From Artocarpus heterophyllus (Eukaryota; Streptophyta; Magnoliopsida; Rosales; Moraceae): 64,000 nt of DNA. Both the position numbers and the translations under genes were made by a program. This document shows, one piece after another, positions 22,939-34,460 of the stretch; positions within the stretch are counted from its first letter, which is position 1; each line of letters begins with the position of its first letter. The DNA lies in contig JAJQZP010000044.1 of the NCBI GenBank assembly GCA_025403435.1, positions 325,501-389,500 of the forward strand, written 5' to 3'. Under the pieces are notes generated by a model that saw only the letters and a program-made list of their open reading frames with translations, was not told the DNA's origin and ran no database searches.

Positions 22939-24604
22939 AAAAAAAAAAAAAAACTAGACCAGCACCACCCTGGACAACTCCACCCCTGATGCCCCCTACG
23001 ACCCAGACCAGAACAGTCCGACCCCTATGAGCCCATCCCACTCTGATGAACCCAGCCCTACCTTTACAAAAATCGACGACCCTCTCACGTCGTTAACCCT
23101 TTCACGGAGATCGAGACTCTTCGAGAGATACCCACCACTAGCTAAATCCTGCCGCGCGCTGCCTTTCGTCATGAGCTGCCTCACATCACAAAATTCCCAT
23201 TGCAAGATTCTCGTAGCGAATAGGCCGGTGTTGTAGTGTTGGCGTTGGGGCCGATGGGAAGAAGGGTTGGATGGGTTGCTGCTCCGGCGAGGAGGTAGTG
23301 GGAGGAGGAGCTGGGTGGGTCACCGACAAGGGTTGGCCGAAGGAGGAGAGGTGGGGGGTTTTGTGTTTGTTGAAGAAAAAAGGAAAAAAAAAGTTGAAAA
23401 CAATTAAAAAGGGGCCATGTGGTTCCATTTTTCCAAAGTTTTTTGCCATTTTTGAACAAAAAAAAAAAAAGAAATCTAATTTAAGAATATGTTGGTTAAG
23501 TTTTGGAACAAAAACAAAACAAGAACATTTTGTAAAACTCTCAAATTTTGTATGAAAACTAAAAACAAATTTTAATTGTTTTCAACTTTTTTTCTTCTTT
23601 CTTCAATAAACACAGAACCCCCTACCCTTCCTCCTTCTTCGCCCAACCCTCGTCGGAGACCCAACTAGCTCCTCCTCCCAACTTCCTCTTCACCAAAGCA
23701 ACGACCCACCCAACCTCCTCCCATCGGCCCCAACGTCGGCAATACAATGACGGCCTATTTGCTACGAGAATATTGCGATTGGAATTTTGTGATGGGAGGT
23801 AGCTCACGACGAAAGGTAGTTTGCGACAGGATTCAGCTTGTGACAAGCATCTCTCAAAGAACCGTCGATCTCTATGAAAGGGTCATCGACATGAAAGGGT
23901 TCATTGGAGTGGGATGAGTTCGTCGGGGTAGGACTGTTCCGGTCTGGGTGGGGCTAGGTCTTAGGGGGCATCAAGGGTGGAGTCATCGGGGTGGTACTGG
24001 TCTAGTTAGGGGGCTGTGCTAGTCGAGGTGGGGTGGGGCTGGGCTGTTGATGGTCGTCGCTAATAGGGCTAGGCAACAGAGGGAATTTGTCCTTTATTCT
24101 AATTAATATCATTAATTAGTGCTATTTAAATTAACTTTGGTTTCAATTATAATAATAATTTTTTATTTAAAAATATTGTTTTTTTCAAAACATACCACTA
24201 TATACAACCAAACACAATTTTAAAAACTATTCTGGCATACTTTTGAAAATATTTTCATTTTCAGATTTTTTCAATAACAAAAACTAAAATAAAAATACTA
24301 CCAAATGGCCGACATTGCTTTTAATTCACTTTGTCCACATTAATTTCAACCGTATTGTAACTAACAAAGCAAAATTCAATAAGAACCACATGGAAAGCTT
24401 CTATAACATCTATAACAAAAATAAAATTAAATCTTCTTGCTTTTTTATTCTACAGAACAAAAAAGAAGAACAATTAATTCAACTTTTTTGTGAGCTCGAA
24501 ATAACTAGACAGAAACAAAGAAACAAGGGTCGTGAAAGGCCTGCATACTTAAATTCTAATTAATGAGGGAAAAAAAAAATTCTCATGTCCACCTTTATTG
24601 TAGG
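22326..24604. mobile_element. Large foldback (inverted repeat) element
   Basis: The left arm, about 22326-23410, is repeated in reverse complement at about 23575-24604, leaving a loop of roughly 165 bp. Matching pairs include ATTTGGTAGTGTTTTTATTT (22566) with its complement near 24300. Others are TCCCATTGCAAGATTCTCGT (about 23206) with its partner near 23768, and GTTGAAAACAATT near 23393 with its complement near 23574. Differences are substitutions, indels and one homopolymer insertion. Frames in one arm simply mirror the other, and no transposase is visible. Very long inverted repeats are typical of foldback and some Mutator-like elements; the family here is not identified. Confidence 0.85.
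22909..22953. repeat. C20-A25 homopolymer junction
   Basis: Twenty cytosines (22909-22928) are followed by 25 adenines (22929-22953) in the left foldback arm. The matching place in the right arm has only a short CCCCCTAA, so the runs are an addition to one arm, or an assembly or sequencing artefact. Confidence 0.85.
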
Positions 24605-24710
24605 CATTGCTTTTAATTCACTTTCTCCACATTAATTTCAATAGTACTATAACTAACAAAGAAAAATTCAATAAGAACCACATGAAAAGCATCTATAAGA
24701 ATCCATTAAT
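24605..24710 (+). repeat. Second partial repeat unit, adjoining the SDR promoter
   Basis: GCATTGCTTTTAATTCACTT... repeats the start of the unit at 24313-24410 (24 of the first 26 bases agree by eye) and ends near AGCATCTATAAG. The gene-specific upstream DNA begins directly after it, about 80 bp before the SDR start codon. Confidence 0.75.
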
Positions 24711-24730
24711 GGAGCTGTGTTTCAAGCTGC

Positions 24731-24740
24731 ATATATATAG
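24731..24740 (+). promoter_or_regulatory. Candidate TATA box of the SDR gene
   Basis: ATATATATAG lies 53-62 bp before the start codon at 24793, leaving room for a short leader. It is the only TATA-like match between the repeat unit and the gene. Low-complexity AT DNA can mimic this signal. Confidence 0.45.
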
Positions 24741-24792
24741 AAAATCACGTTTTTTGATAATCAACTTGTACTCTGAAAACTTTGGCAAGAAA

Positions 24793-25423
24793 ATGGAGGA
24801 AAGTAATAATGTTGCAATTAAGAGATTTGAAAGGAAGGTGGCGATTGTGACTGGTTCAACTCGGGGAATCGGCTTCAGCATCGCCGAGCGCCTTGGCTTA
24901 GAAGGTGCTTCCGTTGTGGTCTCATCTCGCAAACAGGTTATAATTGATTACTCTCTAATTATACGTGCGTATATTCCATGCAATAATGAATTGCATGCAC
25001 GTTATGTTTATAAACTTCTAATAAATTCGTTTACAATAAAATTAATGGAGACTGCAAAGTGTAAGGAGCCCTTAAGAACGGGGGCAGCCCCCCTCCTCCT
25101 CCGTTGGTCCAAGGTAGCTCCACCCCTGCATGCATCAGCATGTGCTGATTGATCCCTTTTCTTTTTTATTTTGACCATCAAATTGAACTGTTGTTCCAGC
25201 AAAACGTGAATGAAGCAGTTACAAAGCTCAAGGAACGGGGAATTGAAGCGTTGGGGATTGTCTGTCATGTGTCAAATGCACAACAAAGGAAAAATCTTAT
25301 CGACACAACTGTTGAGGTGAAATTAGATGATTATATTCTCCTTTACTTCTAGACATACATGTATTTGCAGGAATGAAACTATAAAATTTGAGGGAACTTG
25401 AAAAGCCAATGTTAAAATATATA

Positions 25424-25462
<39 letters not shown>

Positions 25463-28400
25463 AATATAAGGAGTTAATAATTTGTTTATATAGAAATATT
25501 TAAAATAAGAAAATAGATTTGGTGTCCCATTTTGAAAAAAAAAAAATCAAAATAAGAAAACGTTCTTACAAACAGCTAGCTATCAAACTGGAGAAATATA
25601 CAAAGGGGAGAAATTACTCAATAGTCTAGGTGTACCACATCATCGTGTATATATGATACATCAACCCAATAAATAACCGACATATTTGAATAATTTATAA
25701 TCTTTAACTCTACCTAATTATCTTTCTTTCCTGATAGATTTTACATTTATTGTTTAGTTAATTGTCATGAATAAAACTCCCCTCAAAATCTCCAACGCAA
25801 AACAATTTTTTCCACGTTCAAGTATTGTGATAAGTTTTTTTCGATTTATAAGAAGAGCCCCTAATCATGTTAAACAGAAGTCAAACAAATTTTTTTTTAT
25901 TGGCGTCAAAGAACCCCTGTTCAACGTTTTGTGGTTATACTCAACATAACAGACGCTTTTAACTTTTTTTTAACAAAGAGCTCCTAGTCATATTAATTGT
26001 GAGTAACTTTAAAAACTCAAATATGCACGGTGTGCACAAAATAACTATTTTTTATTAAAAAATCTAGAAAACAAAAACATTTTTTTTAGGGAATCTAGAA
26101 AATAAACATTTGCACACTGAAAGAAATCAATATATTGTTAGCGTTTTTTAATTAGTTCCTAAAATAATTAATCGTAAAAACTCATATGTTTTTAATTATT
26201 AAAAATTATTTTAAACTTAAAATTAATTAATTTATGGAGTATTTATGATACTTGCAACCAAGCAAGTGCTACTTACTCGGAGAAAGAAAAATGACTAGAT
26301 TAATAGTTTTGTCTAATTATTTAAATGCCAATCACTTATTGGATGGGTGTGCCACATAAGCACATACACCCAGTTTACTGAAAAATTCCTCATCAAACTG
26401 ATACACCTTATGATTAGCAGCGTTGAAATAGATTAGCACTTCTATCTTATAATTAAGACACTTTTTAAGTACTTTTTCTAAATATTTTTTTCGAATTCAC
26501 ATAATATGAAAAATATCCAACAGATTTCAATAAAAATATATTGGGAACAGATATGTTATATTTGAAATCATTATTTTAATAATATAAATTCTTCATTAAT
26601 ATTTTCTTTTTTTTAAGCTTTTAGCAGGAAACCATTTATTATTTATAGAGAAAATTTACAATAACATTTTTTAAAAAATAAAGGACATTCTATATTTATA
26701 ACTATAAAAAACAAGACTTTTAGTCATAGCAATTTTTAGCAAATCACAACAAAATATTTTGACTAATATGCATTTAGCTATAACTTTTAATTCAATTTCT
26801 TTTGTAAGTAAAATTTTTAGTCACAAGGTTTTTAGACATCATAGAAACATCCATGACCAAAAAATTTGTAGCTAAAAGTTTTAGTTATAATAAAAATTAA
26901 ACTAAAAGTTGTGACTAAATATACATTAGTCGTAATATTTTGTTGTGACTAAACGTTTTACCATAAATTATTATAACTAAAAGTCTAATTTTTTGCAATG
27001 TATACATAAAGAAAAAAGACACAATAAACACTCAAAAAATAGAAAGAAAACAACTTAAATATAATAACAAACAAAACAAAAGAATTAGCAACGACTGAAT
27101 TATTATATCAATTGAGGTATAATAAAAAAAAAAAAAGAGAAAATGACAAACGAAAATGGAACAGATAAAATAACATGCGAGCATAAGAAAAAAACAAGGG
27201 AACGAAAGAGCACAATAAATTGATTAGCTTTAGAAAAAGAAAATGATGGGCCAAAAAATAAAAGTACAAAACAGAACAGAAGACAAAAAGAACAATCATA
27301 ATAGAACAAATAAGAAAGAAAGTTTAACGTGATGCCATACTACCTTTAAAAAAATAGTACTGAAAGGTAACTATGGTTTCGTTATAGATTCTCAAAATAA
27401 CAATAATTTGTAATTTGAAATGAGACATGTGGGGCATGTGAAGAGGGCATGCAAAACCGCCATTTAGTTTTCTTTCCATAATAAAATTTAATTATTTAAT
27501 TAAGTACTCTATCATAATTCTTTTTTTCATTTTATGTGAGGTTTTTTGTAATAATAAATTTTAATTGAAAAGGAAGCATGGATAATAAAATGTGCTGTGT
27601 AAATAAAAACATAATGGAAATACCCTACTGCCACCGCATAGCTTCAGAGACGTATTAGATTTTGGTTCTTCCAAAACAGCCGTGTGATGTTGTTTAAATA
27701 TTATGTTATATTTTTTATAACTATTATTATATGTTTTTGTGGGCTAATATTCGCTTTTCAAGCGCCATAGATAAGTATACAGGGTACTTAGAGCATTGGT
27801 TCAGAGCATTAATTTAAATAATTGGTTTGAAGTAATTTTGGTTAAAATTATTATAGTATATAAAAGCTTTAAATTAAAAATTTTTTTGACATTATAACAT
27901 ATCATAGCTTACACTATAATAATTAAAAGTTTTAGTTAAAACTGAAAATACCAAACTCCTTATTAAATTTACATATAATAGATATCTACACACACTAATT
28001 AATTTACTACAATAATAAATAGTTTATGACCAGTTTGTTTCAGGCTTTTGATGTTTTAAACCAAAAACTTACTTATGAGAAAGTATTTGGCAAAGCAACT
28101 TGTCACCCATTTGAGAACTTGATTTGACAAGTTAAGAAAAAAAGTGGGGATGATTTTAGATTCATCCACCTTAATTTTCAGAGTTCTCAAACCCATATTA
28201 AGTAGTATTAGGAAAACCCAATCCCTGTTGCCCCCTAATTTTTGGAATTTTTCAAATTTTTTAATATTTTAATAATTTGTTAATTAATCTATTTTAAATA
28301 TATTTTTGAAAAATAAAAAAAAATATTTTTTTTATTTTTAATAAATATTAAAATGAAACAAATATCCAAACATAATTTCGGATGTATTCTTCTTTCAAAC

Positions 28401-31400
28401 AAATTATGTTAATTTAGATTATTTTGATATGAGTTACATGATTTGAAATGGTAATTTGAATTGCTATTTAAATTAACGTTTAGATGTGTATTTACAGTGT
28501 TAATTTGAATAAGAAATAAAACTGAAACTTGTATTTGGATAGATAGTAAAAAAAATTTTTGATTTATTAACAAATCTTAAAAAAAATCCTAATGAACAAT
28601 CCTAAAAAATATGCAATATAGATTTTGATTTGTTCCTCTCTTTTTTAAGAACGCAGTGAAAAAAGAATCATTTCAATTACATAGTAATAATTTTTTTTGG
28701 CTCAAATATAGGATAGAAATTTTAGTTTTTATTATAGCAAACATGTCTGAATTCAAAGAGTTCAAGAGGGAGTTGAACTCTAAAAGCTTGAATTCAAATA
28801 ATTCCTTTGATTTAAATTTTAAAAGAAATAAATACATATTTAAAAAATTCTAAAAATTTAAATATAAGAAGTTTTAAATACATGAAACAACGGCCCCTAT
28901 ATATTCAAACATAAGTTCAAAATATATGTTTAAACAATATTTTTTAAAACTTTTTTATTTCAAACCATTACATTCTGAGCCAACAAAAAAAAAAAAAAAA
29001 AAAACCCTTTTGTCTCGACCAATTGAGTAATTAATATTTCAAAAAACAAAGAATAAAGTAGTAAACAATTTTATTCCATGCATCAGAAATTTGGAAAGAT
29101 AGATGTACTTGTATCAAATGCTGCTGTCAATCCAATTGTCAGTCCGAGTAGCGACACCACTCTGCAAGTCAACGAATCTGTCCTTGACAAGCTTTGGGAA
29201 ATCAATGTCAAAGCCTGCATCCTCCTTCTAAAGGTGAAGAACAATACGATACGAGACGGTGCTCTTGTATTTTTTTTCACATCTATTGCTGTTTTTTTTT
29301 TTTCAACTTTTTTTTGGTAATATGGTTTTAAATATCAATATAATAGGAAATGAGAATTTTATGGGAGGGTAAAATAAAACGCCAAACCCTACAGTATTAT
29401 CTAGATGTGTATTTTTTTTATTTTGGTAAATTAAGAGAAAAGAACAACCAGTAATATTAAGTGGCAAAAAACCGTCTCAACTAGATATACGTAGACGCCC
29501 TTTCTTAATAAGTCTCTCACTCCATTATTATTAATTATGAAAAGAAAAAGACTAGAGTTCAAGAAAAATAAATGAGAGCGCCAATAAATTTAGAAATACA
29601 TATGCCTATTATATAGAATTTGATAAACACAACATTTTAAGAAAAAAATTTGGGATATTTTCATTATTGTTGAACCCACCCTATATTAGTGTGCAGTGTT
29701 AAGCAATATACGTGCTCCCTAAAATATTGTTCATATTCTTTAAAAAAAATTATGCACAAGATAATATATATGTATATAAATATATATAAACATTATTTGT
29801 GTATACCGTATAGCATAATATTTTTCTGTTAATTTATTGTACACTTTACTCATGGTTTTTTTGTCATCCACATAAAAGTAAAAGTGCTAAATTAACAGTG
29901 AATTTTTCCATAAATAATAATATATATACACATTTGTTTAGCATTTTTCCTGAGTCACATATTATAAGATATTAACCTAATCAAATGAGAGAATGGTTAA
30001 AAATATTGTAGTCCTTTTTTAGTTTGCTTAAGAAAATTTCATTTAGTATTACTCTCATGTAATATGTAATATATATATATATATGTGTATATATATATAT
30101 GTATATATTTTCTTTTAACAGGAAGCAGCTTTTCACCTGACGAAGGGTTCTTCAATAGTTATTATTTCTTCCATTGCTGCCTATCACAAATTGGTTTCGT
30201 GGGCTATGTATGGTGTGACTAAAACCGCCCTTATTGGGCTTACTAAGGTAGATTACATCAGAGTTATATACATTACTTTCTCCATTTTTAGGACCTCATT
30301 TTGAAATTTATTTCATTTTTCATAATATTATACAAATCTGCCCTTTTTTAAGTAATAGTAAGATGCTTTTAGTACTCATTTTTTCTTTTTCAATTTTTTG
30401 TGCAATTATCTTATTTAATATAATATGTTTTTATTTTTTAGTGGCCTTTTTTTTTTTACTCAATTGACTATATCTTAACATTATCATATATGCTTAAGCT
30501 CAAACTAGAATCGGGTTGCGTTAGACCAACCCAATTAGATAACTTTTTTATGTTTTTTTTAAAATTCTCTTATAAAAATTTGGGCTGCCCAGCCCTAGGC
30601 CTATGTGGTAGGGGTGCACAAAAACCGCCCCGCAACCGCCGGCCGCCCGCAACCGCCGGCCGCCCGCCCAAAAAAAAGACTATGCGGGTTCAACCCGCCC
30701 GCCTACATATGTTGGCGGGCGGGTACGGTTTTAAATTTTAGGGGACGGGTTCAACCCGAACCCGCCCGCCTAATTCTTAAAAAAAAAAAAAAAAAAAATC
30801 TTAATCTAAACCTCTCCCACTCCTCATTCTTTAAAAAGAAAAAGAACATTTGACTTTGTTCATCATTTCATCTGTAGTATCCTGTTATTTTCGAACCCAA
30901 TGAACAGGTTTTATGGAAGAACAAGAATTCTTGACTTTGTTCATCACTTCATATATAGTTGATGTTTCTTGTTGCAATGAATGATTATGTTTCTTAATTT
31001 GTTGTGAATATGGTTATTGTCTTTAGGCGTCAAACTTGGTTGTTGTTGAGAATGCTTCATACATTATCGTCTTATATTTTCTACAAATTTTCTTCACTTT
31101 TTTTTAATAAAAAAGAGCTCAAAAAATTATATTGTACATTAGTGTAGACCCAACCCGCCCGCCCCCAAACCGAAACCGTCCGCCACTCCATGGGTGGTTT
31201 GTGGGTTGGTTAATCGCCAACCCGTCACTTAAAAAAACTGTCCCGCACCCGCCTAAAAACCGCAAACCCGCCCGTTGTTCACTCCTACTATGTGGGCTTC
31301 GAGTCAAGCTGTGCCTCTCCTTTCATTAATTGGGCAGGGCCAGGCAGGCTTGAATTTTCCTTTTGACCTTATGGGCCAAACGGCCTGAAATTGCCACCTT

Positions 31401-32573
31401 TAATGGTGGTAATATTTATATCCATATTATTTTCATATCTTCATTGGTTTCTTTTTATATAATTATGGAGACAAATTATGGGTAATGGTGTCATTACGCA
31501 CATCCTCATATTTATGATAAAATTAAATTGTAGATTTTTTATGTAATTAATCCATTACATCTTTCAAGAAAGATTATACACATATTCTATCTTCTCCTTC
31601 CATACTCATTTAGTTTTTAATTATTTGATTTTTTCAAGACACCAAAAGATCAACATGTTTGTCAATTAATTCATTTATTTCGCTTACATATGATCAACTC
31701 CGGCCTTAATCAAAGTAGCTGGGATTATTATTTTTTTTATACATTGCAGCCCTCTCAAGTCCAAGTCCCACTCCACTTAATTGTAATGTCGTTTGCCTTG
31801 GTCATCATTTGTAGTCAGCATAGGATTGTAGACTAAACCTTCATCGAGCTTAATGTTCCAAATAAGAGTTCCAATATTTGAGATAAAGAATCCCAATCTC
31901 ATACATGGGTGCAAGAGCCAAAAAGACAGAAAGAATGCATTCTAGACATTAAAAATATATATATATAACCTTAAAAAATTCAAATTATAGTCCTAACTTC
32001 GTGGTTGTCATTTTGATATGTGGTGCTTCAGCACCCAAGTCCAAAATTTAAATTATTTTCTTTTTTTAAGCAGAAATTTAAATTATCTTCTACTTCTATT
32101 TTTTTAATATTCTTAATCATTGCTTAGTATAGAACTATAAACTTGAATTGAATTAATTATAACGGAGAAGAAGAATAAATCGATGGATTATTTCGGTTAT
32201 GAATTTTTTCACTTTATTTCCCCACCTAGGCCCTTGCACATGAACTAGCCCCGAAGGGCATTCGGGTAAATTGCGTAGCACCTGGTGTCGTGCCAACACG
32301 CTTTGCGGAAATCATTACAGAAGAAAAAAGCCTCGTAAGTATATTTATGAATAATTGGATTATAATATTATATATACATCTTTTTTTATCACCCTAATTT
32401 TGATTGAAGTCAATGTATTCTAGGCAGAGTTTATTGGCAAGACAATTCTTCTAAAGAGGTTTGGTACCACCGAAGAGATTGCTGCTGCTGCTGCATTTTT
32501 GGCCTCTAATGATGCTTCTTATATTACTGGAGAAACCCTTGTGGTGGCTGGAGGAATGCCCTCTAGACTCTAA
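24793..32573 (+). CDS. IBR1: Peroxisomal short-chain dehydrogenase/reductase, SDRA/IBR1 type
   Basis: Six exons: 24793-24936, 25200-25316, 29087-29233, 30122-30247, 32230-32334, 32424-32573, all joined in phase 0 with GT-AG introns; 262 residues. The cofactor motif TGSTRGIG is at residues 20-27 and SNAA at 97-100. The catalytic tetrad is Asn127, Ser153, Tyr166, Lys170 (YGVTK). The last residues, GGMPSRL, end in SRL, a peroxisomal targeting signal. Order, length and C-terminus match Arabidopsis SDRA/IBR1 (about 254 residues), which acts with other peroxisomal enzymes in chain-shortening indole-3-butyric acid to auxin. SSRK after the second strand suggests NADP(H), an inference. Introns 2 (3.8 kb) and 4 (2.0 kb) are swollen by repeats. 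It could be a paralogue with another substrate; the SDR assignment is secure. Confidence 0.88.
25426..25462. repeat. TA microsatellite in SDR intron 2
   Basis: An uninterrupted TA/AT run leads into ACACACAC. A similar TA/TG tract lies at 30068-30113 just before exon 4. Both are likely length-variable. Confidence 0.8.
26703..26996. mobile_element. MITE-like inverted-repeat element in SDR intron 2
   Basis: The left end (AAAAAACAAGACTTTTAGTC) pairs with the reverse complement of the right end (AAAAAATTAGACTTTTAGTT). Further in, AATCACAACAAAATATTTTG pairs with AGTCACAACAAAATATTACG on the other strand. The arms are roughly 75 bp with a loop of about 140 bp and no coding capacity. Target duplications could not be fixed. 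Confidence 0.65.
27780..27970. repeat. MITE-like dispersed repeat, copy 1
   Basis: AGAGCATTGGTTCAGAGC..., then ATATAAAAGCTTT, then a tail with ATAATTAAAAGTTT. Related order and phrases occur at about 56255-56420 and 58710-58865 (TATAAAGCTTTTATATATTA). The copies are short, AT-rich and non-coding. Ends are uncertain, so the family link is tentative. Confidence 0.4.
30609..31287. mobile_element. Non-autonomous hAT-type element in SDR intron 4
   Basis: The ends form short inverted repeats (TAGGGGTGCACAA and, on the other strand, TAGGAGTGAACAA). They are flanked by a perfect 8-bp duplication CTATGTGG (30601-30608 and 31288-31295), the hAT signature. The subterminal regions are rich in repeated CCCGCC and GGCGGG motifs (30620-30770, 31148-31275), the kind of sites hAT transposases bind. 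At 679 bp it has no transposase frame. The flanking DNA (GGGCTGCCCAGCC left, GGGCAGGGCCAGGC right) looks like an older G/C-rich element that was hit by this one. Confidence 0.9.
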
Positions 32574-32841
32574 TGCCTCTTCATTTAGGACGTGTCAATG
32601 GGATTTGAAAGTAAAGTAATAAGATTGAGGATCTGATCAATTACTCTTTTTCTATTATTTACTTATCTTTAGCCTGTAATGATGCTTCTTATATCATTGG
32701 AGAAACCCTTGTGGTGGCTAGAGGATTGCCCCCTAGACTCTAATGCCTCTTCATTTAGGACATGTCTAATGGGATTTGAAAGTAAAGTAATAAAATAAGG
32801 GCGCGATGAATTATTCACTTTCTATCATTTATTTATCTATT
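32502..32841 (+). repeat. 170-bp tandem duplication of the SDR terminal exon
   Basis: The segment from 32502 (inside exon 6) to 32671 is repeated from 32672. The copy contains codons equivalent to the last 24 residues, now ending ARGLPPRL, plus its stop codon. It repeats the 3' flank with small changes. The first copy has AATAAGAT where the second has AATAAA (32789-32794), so the poly(A) signal may lie in the duplicate. Confidence 0.9.
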
Positions 32842-34443
32842 TGATAACAATCCAACGTGTTTAATAAACTTATCAATGTAATAGTAATCTTATTAACGTA
32901 ATTACTAAACTATTATTTAACATGTAAGAAGGTACTTTGTTGTTTGGAAAATATAAGAAAAGGTATGTTGTGGTTTTTAAAATATCATTATTATACCATG
33001 AGTTAGTGTCTGGGACATAAAGTGCCCAGTTTACTCTTTTATTAATACAATCTAAATTAATTTCATACAACTAGTAAAGAAAAATTAAAACAAAAGATTA
33101 AAAGAAGGAAGAAATTCACATGTTTCATTTTGTTTGATAAGTTTTCTTTAATCTCTCAAAACACAGGTTTAGAGTTCTAGAATGATATTTTGAAAACCAC
33201 GAGTTACTCTTTAATATTCTTTAAACAACATGATAGTACTAGAATGACATTTTTGAAAATAATGCGGCATCTTTTTAATATTTTTTGAAAAATATGGTAT
33301 TCATGTGATATTACATCAAAACACTTCATATCAAAAGGATAAAAGCACTTATTTTAGGAAGGTGTCCAAACCGTTAAAGTTTATTCTTTGTGGTGTTGTA
33401 TGTGACTCTTGTGCTATATGTCTCTTAGTCTTTTGATCGGAGTTCTTCATCAATTATAGAAGAGTAATTGATAGAGCTTTATGTGTGCCTTTTGTAATTT
33501 TTATTATTGGAATTTGGTGCACATGTTTCCCTATGTGCTTCATTAAAACTTACTAATGGATCCAGCTAGTCAATGTTAAATTTTGAGAAATTGTAATAAA
33601 AAACATATTTTACTAAGTGAATAGTACATTATGTCATAAGGTTTCTAAAAGTGGAGCAAATAGCTATTTAGGATATATAAGGATTTTATATGCTATTAAA
33701 AACCAAAAATGCCATTGTTTTATATTTGTTTTTTTTTTCTTTCCTTCCTTTATTCATTCGTTTTTCTCTCTCACCTCTCTGTGTCTCTATCTGCCATTGC
33801 CATCAGAATCTCACTAGCATCCTCAGTCTACCATTATTGTTGCAGGCCTTGTAGGCATCATCAGTCATATTCGTTATTAGATCAGAAGATTCCAATCGTC
33901 TTCATCTTGCGCACCAACTCATCGATATAGAGAGAAACGACGAAGGAGAAAAGTAGATCTCTCCATCTCCCATTATCGTCACAGGCCTCTTCTTCCGACC
34001 GAGTTTCGACAGCGTACAAAAGCTTTAACGATGCAAAGAGTTCCAACCTTCTCTCTTGCCTCTCTCTTTCTTTCTTATCTATCGCTGGCGGTGACCTTCA
34101 ACTCTAACAGAAGCTTCGATGAACTCAAAGGAGCTTCAAAGGAGAGATGAACAGATCTCATGAGCGCCGTTGCGCCAGAGAATCGATGCAACAAAAAGAT
34201 CTCTTCATCACTCTTTTTTCTTTGTCTCTCTTTATCTCTCTGCATTTTCCGAGGGTCATCAAATCTTCTCCTTTACAGATCAGAAACAACCACATATCAC
34301 AAACAACCATTTCTGGTTTTCCTCAGCTAATGGATCTAGCGAGAACGATCATGAACTAGGAGCACCACCATTAGCGTCGCGAAGCTCGGTGACTCGATGA
34401 AAAACAATCCGGTTTTACTCGAGAGCCGATCTTAATAGAGTGA
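32842..34443. other. SDR 3' flank and unclassified CT-rich segment
   Basis: No gene is supported. From about 33720 to 34250 the + strand is CT-rich, like an untranslated leader, with a few short frames lacking domains. It could be the leader of an old transposon gene. The rest is AT-rich with no recognised repeat. Confidence 0.4.
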
Positions 34444-34448
34444 TTAGG
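34444..34448. repeat. Left target duplication TTAGG of the outer solo LTR
   Basis: TTAGG precedes TGTGAGACTC at 34449. The same five bases follow the LTR's last base at 49851-49855. Confidence 0.8.
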
Positions 34449-34460
34449 TGTGAGACTCGA

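Noticed and set aside
22996..23846. Several frames of 69-94 residues in the foldback
   Set aside because: The same peptides appear mirrored in the two arms and on both strands, as expected of an inverted repeat. No start context or homologue is visible.
24607..25152. 181-residue open frame covering the SDR start
   Set aside because: It joins repeat-derived DNA, true exon 1 and read-through into intron 1. The SDR homology begins only after the ATG at 24793 and stops at the GT donor at 24937.
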